From: Stramenopiles sp. TOSAG23-3
Lineage: Eukaryota; Sar
Reading direction: 5' to 3'
Length of the DNA stretch: 12,069 nucleotides
Assembly: GCA_900128585.1 (NCBI GenBank)
Contig: LT642711.1
Coordinates: 1-12,069, forward strand
Shown here: positions 7,201-12,069 of the stretch, piece by piece
How the letters are laid out: every line of letters starts with the position of its first letter
Numbering within the stretch: the first letter of the stretch is position 1
Position numbers and translations under genes: made by a program
Notes under the pieces: generated by a model
The model's database searches: none
What the model was told of the DNA's origin: nothing
Seen by the model: only the letters and a program-made list of their open reading frames with translations

Positions 7201-9526
7201 CGCCGTTTTGGCACCACAAATCCTTGATAGAAATCGGACCCTTGCGCTCCACATTACCCGAGACAATAAAGGACGATATTGAATTTTGCAATATTGAGCG
7301 CAGCAACACACCAGCAGCGCTCCGCACGTTCTCTCGTTTGTCTTTCAGCATGATGTCTAGAACATTCACAAACAACTCCTCGTGCTGGACACAAATCTCA
7401 CCAGCGTTCATGCACGCAGACGCCATCGCCAACAAGTACCATTCGGCAGCCGTGCTCGAGAGGTCATCGTTTCTGGTCCATTTGTCGCCTACGAACAATT
7501 TTGATCTGACCGCGACCAGAAATTTTGGCAAGAATAGCTTGGGTGCATATCGCCCCACATGCTTCAGAATGTTGTGGTAAGCAATGGTGTGCTCCCGAAC
7601 GTTCATAACATGGTCGAGCAGATCTCGAACGATGATCGGCTTGATGGATTCGGACATATTGGAGAAGAAAAATCTGGTCGACAAGCTCAGGCTAACGTGC
7701 AAAATATTCGCAGAGTCACTATTTGCGACCACGCCCTTGTTTTCATTGATTCCACCGTCCATGTTTCCGTTGCTCTTTCCCGTCTTCTCAGAGTAAGCCA
7801 GCAACCGCTGCAGAAAAGCAGAGGCGAACTCCTCGAACCATGCAGTCGTTCGAACCACCTCTTGCCAGCCCTGTGTAGTGTCGCTGTCTATTTCGCTAGA
7901 CATGCAGTCCACCAAGGGGCAACTCGCAAAGAACAATGCAAAAAAATTTAGCGCGTGCATCGTCTTGATACCATCGTTTGGATCTATGCCGGGCAGCACA
8001 AGTGACAGCAGCGATTGCAAATGGGGCGCTATTGCAGGGGCATTGCAAAGAGCCATGTGCCAAAACGTGTACGTCAGCGCCCTTATCATCTGGGGCGCTT
8101 GGTGCGCATGGGACAACGACGTTTCTGGGTCTAACGCTCGGAACACCTGGGGAAGAAGTTTCTCACGCACGGCATCCGAATCTACGTTGGCAAGAGATCC
8201 CAAGCTTTGCAGCGCAGACTCAGAAAATGTATGCATTGGGTGATACAAAGCCTTGCACGCCAGCGGCAGGAGGAGCTGAACAAAGTGCTTTCGTATCTTG
8301 TTTACAGTAGTTGCACCGCCCAGACCTCCTGCTCGGAGCTTACCCTGTTCCCTCGCAAATCCTTTGCAAAGCACTTTGAGCATTTTTGCTGGGGTAGTCG
8401 ACTTGACCTTTGTCGATGGGTGGAAACTGTTATCCATTGCAGACATGTATTGAAACAGTAGTGCAGCCCCAAGCGGCAACCCGCTGCTTCGCACCAGGTC
8501 GATGTCGTTGATGTCAGAGAGCAGGTCGTCGTCCTCCGCGCCGCACTCGAGCGTCCGGATGGCTACCGTTCCAATACTCGTGCTGAGGAGCCCCAATTGA
8601 TATCCGTAGAGTCTCAACGGCCACCTCGCCATCCCATATTTAGAAGGAATAGATGGAGACACGTCACTCCACTTGGCAATGACACCGTAAAGTTTTCTCA
8701 AGTGGGGGGTGAGAAGCCGACAGTTCTCTCGTTTCCCGGTAAACTTCTTGAGCATGCTAAACACCAGGCGCGCCCAATCCTCACAAGTGCTACTTTCCGG
8801 AAAGTCCATCCATTCCATCAACGTTTCCAAAAATGATGGAGACGCAAACGTTCTAACAGAAAAAAAAAGACGGATGAGGCCTAAACCCTCGTGCGCAACT
8901 GCTGTAATGCGACCGGCGTGACTTTCGATCATGCCTTTGCCTATTTCCAGCATCTTGAAGGCAAACTCTACCGTAAAGTACGTCCTCCCTATAATAATGA
9001 ATTCTGCAAGGCGGCGGATATTCTCGAGGCAAGTTGCCTGATCGTCCCTCGTAACATCAAACCCCAACACATTCGGATTCTTCTTAAGGTAGCGTTGCGC
9101 TAGCTTGTAAAGGATCTCCCCGTCAATGGTAAACCCCTCCGGCATTTGTGACTTTCCGTTTCTGTACCGGAGCAGGGCCGACCCTGTCCGCAACAATTGG
9201 GACAGTGACTTGGTGTGCATTCTGCAGCCGCCCGTGGATTCTTCCGCCTCCGCGGGCGCAATGAATTTCAGGATGAGTGATACCAGCTTTTCTCGCATGT
9301 CTGGGGTAGGGACGTACTTCAGGTGTATGGCTTCCAGAATAACGAAAGTTGAGCGGTCCACCAACGCGATGCGTTTAGCCGTGTGTACTTTCGGATCGTC
9401 TTGGTAAGTGTCGGAGAGCGCATCGTATGCACGTTGAAAAATCCGAGCATGTTCCTCTACTTTAAGCGGTGGTGGCAAAAATGGTTCTAGCAGTGCCACA
9501 TGTAATGGGTCTTGCGATGTCGCCAT
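4298..9526 (-). CDS. PSME4: Proteasome activator PA200/Blm10 (PSME4)
   Basis: A 1742-residue alpha-solenoid (HEAT-like) protein, slightly shorter than animal and plant PA200 (about 1800-1840) and yeast Blm10 (about 2140). The C-terminal 86 residues (1657-1742) closely match the family's conserved terminal domain: GLAAIVERFPYSVP, FKRTHNDEW and a final PNNYYA. The last three residues, Tyr-Tyr-Ala, are the HbYX-type tail that inserts into pockets of the 20S alpha ring and opens the gate. A basic stretch, KRKKAYRKR (1650-1658), is a candidate nuclear signal. In other eukaryotes PA200 caps 20S proteasomes in the nucleus and promotes ATP- and ubiquitin-independent degradation, including of acetylated histones during DNA repair and spermatogenesis. 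The start is the first ATG (A at -3, G at +4); the upstream open frame begins only at a TTG. There are no introns over 5.2 kb. The gene is convergent with the UNC93-like gene and lies downstream of the Cys-rich/WW gene on the same strand. Confidence 0.93.
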   Translation of the reverse strand: MATSQDPLHVALLEPFLPPPLKVEEHARIFQRAYDALSDTYQDDPKVHTAKRIALVDRSTFVILEAIHLKYVPTPDMREKLVSLILKFIAPAEAEESTGGCRMHTKSLSQLLRTGSALLRYRNGKSQMPEGFTIDGEILYKLAQRYLKKNPNVLGFDVTRDDQATCLENIRRLAEFIIIGRTYFTVEFAFKMLEIGKGMIESHAGRITAVAHEGLGLIRLFFSVRTFASPSFLETLMEWMDFPESSTCEDWARLVFSMLKKFTGKRENCRLLTPHLRKLYGVIAKWSDVSPSIPSKYGMARWPLRLYGYQLGLLSTSIGTVAIRTLECGAEDDDLLSDINDIDLVRSSGLPLGAALLFQYMSAMDNSFHPSTKVKSTTPAKMLKVLCKGFAREQGKLRAGGLGGATTVNKIRKHFVQLLLPLACKALYHPMHTFSESALQSLGSLANVDSDAVREKLLPQVFRALDPETSLSHAHQAPQMIRALTYTFWHMALCNAPAIAPHLQSLLSLVLPGIDPNDGIKTMHALNFFALFFASCPLVDCMSSEIDSDTTQGWQEVVRTTAWFEEFASAFLQRLLAYSEKTGKSNGNMDGGINENKGVVANSDSANILHVSLSLSTRFFFSNMSESIKPIIVRDLLDHVMNVREHTIAYHNILKHVGRYAPKLFLPKFLVAVRSKLFVGDKWTRNDDLSSTAAEWYLLAMASACMNAGEICVQHEELFVNVLDIMLKDKRENVRSAAGVLLRSILQNSISSFIVSGNVERKGPISIKDLWCQNGAWSEHKIEWHVPSPAEIDFAKRFCSRFIDESITVLRKHFESPFEKSRTELDQWKYYLDMVVRAVEGITANKEFAQPIRPKIAKFCLEMFRYFGNDETSDPGTLKKGIGLAQLAVSTYGTWDRIGAKLEAYFIDAIAKTVSSLEHSSYWKVILKESEDSESLRWQMETPTFTAILKAEITHVERQMKVFAVEIDPHEKESKELGLLAEALVMNVSQNEYRDVRACTSQSLDDMLSTRRRLCKQCVDVMIDIISKPATSTGTALGTLSMFLKKRVLFSLTTDWQLCKRFYEAAASSVFIDSLVADKKKEAQTILSSLIVAIATKKQNVVPGRDEKSYQEYVLETVARLREKKDEMRWFHTVVATTFMILSEPVGLGAKLEGPRSNACAWYLDLIHREEMPLNQLALSAFLRHQPGGFGGKEDIDAICNSILLDHKDPQSSSAPRSLWTPGVRELFRNLLWSPSNTKGSTYPVRMGMFKLKHSSAVASLCLGQGKHLKHVIDFVSSILRAKDSGVEKKKIVTAAEIFAGAVGGETGPENTTRVIEEFWPVIEDGVSQTPLSWIGMWCHAFTITSVEPGCARVFIKFIHEKIVKEFDVAANRNDGDEETSFAGTTRWLCILSGVLRELPGYTDRTDAQDILRMCLKIMLPSLRRASKSQFDSCRKSASYSLAWLSISAEVHDCVDVREALKVFARTELSCEEAGSAATESACYWMINLASYGLVDYGTPYILELLSATMKFQNASAAGGKHAERVALARTAVSYASSYIQANAGDLDLLIKFVKDSATSSSWHNRIAALSFVVNFYRRHQLVFSSDQKNELMEITQTCLSDKRPEVQDGAREVLTVMMHFCSDLEIEQLSGVFSKMARTKVPKEKFPNKRKKAYRKRLAGVLGLAAIVERFPYSVPHFVPDALVLMCRVAQDPGGASGIIKRALAQFKRTHNDEWSEHMLHFSQSQLDWLQDFFLPNNYYA

Positions 9527-10151
9527 CTTCGTACGACTCAGAAATGTACTTGTTCTTATCGATGCTGTATTCCGCCACCCCAAGATCCGTCACACACCAG
9601 CCGCTTGCTTCAAAAGTATTGTTCTCTGTTTTTCCTTCCTTCCTGCTTCTTCCTCCCTTCGTCCGTTAAATCCAAGATAATTATTATTGTACGTATGTAT
9701 TCACAACACACTATTCATTCAAACAAAACGTGATTGTTATTTATCTGAAAGATTAATCTTACGATTCTCTCATTGTCTACGTACATTTACGACTTTTTAT
9801 TTACTAGTCATTCTCATACCTGTATATACATGGCTTGATGTTAATTATAATTTGAATATAATAATACCAAAAAATTATTATTTATTAAAAAAAAATAAAA
9901 AAAGAAGAAGCAAATAAAAATAAATTAAAAATGAAATCCTCCTTCTCATTCCGTATTTATTAATATATTAGACTATACTGCTAGGTCTATATTACTGTAT
10001 TATTGTAATATTTTTTTACATTTTAATTATAACAGTGAATAATCAGGAAATGATCCTCTTTTTCTCCTTTTCCCTGTTTTGCTTGTTGTTGTTGTGCGTG
10101 ATATAATAAAATTCTATCTATATATGGGTTATTATTAGGGTTAAGTTCGTC
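9527..10151. other. AT-rich intergenic region (PSME4 promoter side, Cys-rich/WW gene 3' side)
   Basis: The first 140 bases upstream of PSME4 include a pyrimidine-rich stretch on the plus strand (about 9625-9665), which is purine-rich in the PSME4 leader. The rest is extremely AT-rich, with an A-rich tract at 9887-9904. An 8-bp AT-only stem-loop (9858-9865/9874-9881) and a minus-strand AATAAA at 9956-9961 are visible. The latter is a distant candidate poly(A) signal for the Cys-rich/WW gene. The open frames crossing the region lack an ATG. No RNA gene is recognised. Confidence 0.6.
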
Positions 10152-12069
10152 TCAAACGTATTTTTGCTTTTTCTCCTCCGTGCCGCTGCTCATCATTGGG
10201 TTTGTGATTTCTATCGAGGTGTGGTCGTTCTGTTTTGACGGCGTCTTGCCCCCACCCTTTTTCGCTGCCGGCATCTTTAACTTTTCCTCCAGCCAGCACA
10301 CTTCTTTGGTGTGCTTGTGAAAGTAGTACTTTGCTTGTGTGTCTGGGTCGACCATGAGAGCCCACGGGTCGTTCGGGTCATCCCAGCGTACCTCGTCCGT
10401 TTCCTTGTGGTAAAAGTACGTATCTCCGAGTTCATCTGTTGCTCTGTCCCATGCACTCTCCTCGTCCACCGCGGGGTCATTCCATTGTACCTCATTGGTG
10501 CGCTTGTTGCAGTAGTACGCTTTACCGGAATCGTCCTCGTGCGACACCCAGTCCAGCATGGGGTCGTCCAACCGTTTCTCCCTCGTCCGTGGGTAGTAGT
10601 AGTCCAGCATGGGGTCGTCCAACCGTTTCTCCCTCGTCCGTGGGTAGTAGTGGTAGAGTGTTATGCGTATGGGGGACGTGGAACGCGGGAGTTCGATCTC
10701 TGTGAAAACTTTGATATCGTGGTACGGCTTCGTTGTCAATTGCAGACCATACGTGACGTTCTTGCCTTCATCCAAGCACAGCGGACCTAACGTGCGAACT
10801 TTTTCGCGGTACCCTTTTGTTTCTGGGATAAAACCGCGCAGCTTGATCTCCGCCCGATCATTATTTTTGATGTCCAGATGTAGCAATACCGATTCGTCGG
10901 GTCGATTGTACGCAGTGTTGGAGTCGGACGTCAGGGTATGCTTTATGGTGCAATTGTTGGAGACTTTCCCAATGCCGCCTTCGTCAAAATCGTTGTCTGG
11001 CGTAGAAACGTACACGATCGTTTGGGATTGTGCATTTGCAGCCACAACGATCAGCAGCTCCGTCTTCTCCGCAGAGGTTTTGGTCCGAATGGTGCACCCA
11101 CCTGAACCCTCTACTGCAAGCGATATATTGACATCGTACTTGGGTGGTCGGGAGAGCGTTGGAGTGTACTCGTACGTCTCCCCCTCGGAGGTGGAACTCG
11201 AGCGGGGCAGTACAAGCTCGCGTGGGATAAGTTTTACAACGACGTCCAGCATTACTCTGGTCGCAACCGTGTTGTATTTTTGGTCGGTACTGGAAGTTTC
11301 GATCCACACGGTGGTCTTCACAATTCCAGATTTCGGTTTTTCTGGGTCAATTGGTACCCCATCGAGGGCGCTCACATTGAATGCACGGTTGACACTGTTC
11401 CAGTTCGATTCTAGGATGACAAAGTTTTCAGGGTTCACACTAAATTTGTTCGCGTGCTCGTAGGCCGGATCAATGCGAATCGCGACGTTCACGGCGGCCA
11501 CGGGCTTTGTGCTCAAGTGGCTGATGATGCGACTTCCAGGCTCCCCTTTTTCCCCAATGTTTATAACGCTAGGGTCGGCAAGGTTCAGTCCAGTGGACAA
11601 GGCGTTTTGATTTGGTTTTGATTTGGCAGTTCCTTTTGTACCCTTGTTGCAATTTTTGCAACTCGACTGACCGGGTTGGTTCTGGTACTGTCCGGATTCG
11701 CAATCGGAACAATAGTGTCTGCCGTCTTGATCGGTATATTCTCCTGGGGGACAATTTTCGCAACCATCGTTCTCGCTTGTTTGTTGAGTACCAGTCCCTT
11801 TCATCCCAGCAAGACATTCTTTACACGAGGACTGACCGGGTTCGTTCTGGTACTGTCCGGATTCGCAATCGGAACAATAGTGTTTGCCGTCTTGATGGGT
11901 ATATTCTCCTGGGGGACAATTTTCGCAACCATCGACCTCGCTTGTTTTTTGCAAACCATCTCCTTTTGCTTTCTTCCCAGCAAGACACTTTTTGCAGGAA
12001 CTCTGCCCTGATTGATCTTCCCAAAATCCAGGCAGACACTCTTTGCAGGAACTCTGCCCTGATTGATCT
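10152..12069 (-). CDS. Modular Cys-rich (ephrin-receptor-like) / beta-sandwich / WW-domain protein, 5' end missing
   Basis: The frame is open to the window edge, so the N-terminus is missing; 638 residues are visible (residue 1 is the codon at 12066-12068). Residues 1-140 are Cys-rich repeats of the GCC2/GCC3 (ephrin-receptor-like, TNFR-like) type, with CENCPPGEY and CSDCESGQY cores. Residues about 165-465 are beta-rich; the segments with NPENF..SNWNSVNRAFNVSALDG (212-237) and the second at 313-365 resemble Calx-beta/cadherin-like repeats of large algal surface proteins. Two 17-residue half-WW repeats (473-506) precede WW domains 507-532, 540-565 and 569-594. The third lacks the usual terminal Pro. 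A Lys/Gly-rich tail ends in KQKYV. No hydrophobic span long enough for a membrane helix is visible between the ectodomain-like modules and the WW domains. WW domains bind Pro-rich ligands; the overall function is unknown. The upstream part could hold a signal peptide. Confidence 0.8.
   Translation of the reverse strand, partial: DQSGQSSCKECLPGFWEDQSGQSSCKKCLAGKKAKGDGLQKTSEVDGCENCPPGEYTHQDGKHYCSDCESGQYQNEPGQSSCKECLAGMKGTGTQQTSENDGCENCPPGEYTDQDGRHYCSDCESGQYQNQPGQSSCKNCNKGTKGTAKSKPNQNALSTGLNLADPSVINIGEKGEPGSRIISHLSTKPVAAVNVAIRIDPAYEHANKFSVNPENFVILESNWNSVNRAFNVSALDGVPIDPEKPKSGIVKTTVWIETSSTDQKYNTVATRVMLDVVVKLIPRELVLPRSSSTSEGETYEYTPTLSRPPKYDVNISLAVEGSGGCTIRTKTSAEKTELLIVVAANAQSQTIVYVSTPDNDFDEGGIGKVSNNCTIKHTLTSDSNTAYNRPDESVLLHLDIKNNDRAEIKLRGFIPETKGYREKVRTLGPLCLDEGKNVTYGLQLTTKPYHDIKVFTEIELPRSTSPIRITLYHYYPRTREKRLDDPMLDYYYPRTREKRLDDPMLDWVSHEDDSGKAYYCNKRTNEVQWNDPAVDEESAWDRATDELGDTYFYHKETDEVRWDDPNDPWALMVDPDTQAKYYFHKHTKEVCWLEEKLKMPAAKKGGGKTPSKQNDHTSIEITNPMMSSGTEEKKQKYV
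10551..10652. repeat. 51-bp in-frame tandem duplication (half-WW repeats)
   Basis: Two 51-base units, 10551-10601 and 10602-10652, differ only at the last base (A versus G). Each encodes 17 residues with the core YYPRTREKRLDDPMLD. This lies directly before the first complete WW domain of the Cys-rich/WW protein. Each unit looks like the second half of a WW domain with Trp replaced by Leu. Confidence 0.93.
11665..11952. repeat. 165-bp in-frame tandem repeat (Cys-rich module)
   Basis: The 123-base stretch at 11665-11787 recurs at 11830-11952 with six mismatches, a period of 165 bases or 55 codons. It encodes the paired motifs CENCPPGEYT and CSDCESGQYQN. The bases between the matching blocks also encode the linker with SCKECLAG. 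Confidence 0.92.
11983..12069. repeat. 51-bp-period repeat at the window edge (Cys-rich half-module)
   Basis: The 36 bases at 11983-12018 recur at 12034-12069 with one mismatch, a period of 51 bases or 17 codons. They encode DQSGQSSCK-type half-modules. The repeat array continues past the edge of the window, so its copy number is unknown. Confidence 0.88.

Noticed and set aside
9527-9583. 19-residue Arg/Ser-rich extension of PSME4 resembling a mitochondrial presequence
   Set aside because: The extension starts at a TTG with no ATG; PA200 is nuclear/cytosolic, and the ATG at 9526 has a strong context.
9858-9881. 8-bp AT-only stem-loop
   Set aside because: Such pairings are expected by chance in sequence with almost no G or C.
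9687-9917. 76-codon plus-strand frame in the AT-rich spacer
   Set aside because: It begins at TTG, has no internal ATG-supported start, and its Ile/Leu/Lys/Tyr composition follows AT richness.
10126-10143. GGGTTATTATTAGGGTTAA, which recalls telomere-like repeats
   Set aside because: There is only one TTAGGG-like unit and no array, so it is not an internal telomeric repeat.
10663-11463. 266-codon plus-strand frame
   Set aside because: It is antisense to the beta-rich part of the Cys-rich/WW gene, with no recognisable motif and a Ser/Val-rich mirror composition.

Overview
The window is nuclear DNA of a eukaryote, most likely a small free-living alga or other protist with a compact, intron-poor genome. 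Evidence: the four genes are eukaryotic types (a FIGNL1-type AAA ATPase, an UNC93-like membrane protein, the proteasome activator PA200/PSME4 and a large modular Cys-rich/WW protein). Each reads through uninterrupted, including a 1742-codon one. Coding DNA is GC-balanced to GC-rich, and the gaps between genes are strongly AT-rich with simple-sequence tracts. There are no bacterial-type operons or ribosome binding sites. I cannot name the species from the sequence alone.

Layout: (1) 57-1910, minus strand, a fidgetin-like 1 AAA ATPase, expected to remodel RAD51/DMC1 filaments in homologous recombination. (2) 1911-2762, a divergent intergenic region shared by genes 1 and 3. It is unusually rich in low-complexity and non-B-DNA-prone motifs: a GAAA tract, (CAG)5, a four-run G-quadruplex motif, (CAC)7, a 35-bp tandem duplication and a duplicated ~38-bp element whose second copy ends 8 bases before the UNC93 start codon. 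(3) 2763-4022, plus strand, an UNC93-like MFS-fold protein. (4) 4023-4297, a short convergent 3'-end region with nested inverted repeats. (5) 4298-9526, minus strand, PSME4/PA200, ending in the Tyr-Tyr-Ala proteasome-docking tail. (6) 9527-10151, an AT-rich spacer. (7) 10152 to the window edge, minus strand, a 5'-truncated protein with ephrin-receptor-like Cys-rich repeats, Calx-beta/cadherin-like segments, two degenerate half-WW repeats, three WW domains and a basic tail, with no visible membrane segment.

The genes do not form an operon or a visibly coordinated pathway. FIGNL1 and PA200 both have nuclear roles in DNA repair and meiosis in other eukaryotes, but their adjacency is probably chance. 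The most unusual items are the modular Cys-rich/WW gene, which shows several recent in-frame tandem duplications (51, 51 and 165 bp), and the repeat-laden divergent promoter. I see no clear new multi-gene system. For FIGNL1, UNC93 and PSME4, the longer open frames begin at TTG; I placed each start at the first in-frame ATG.
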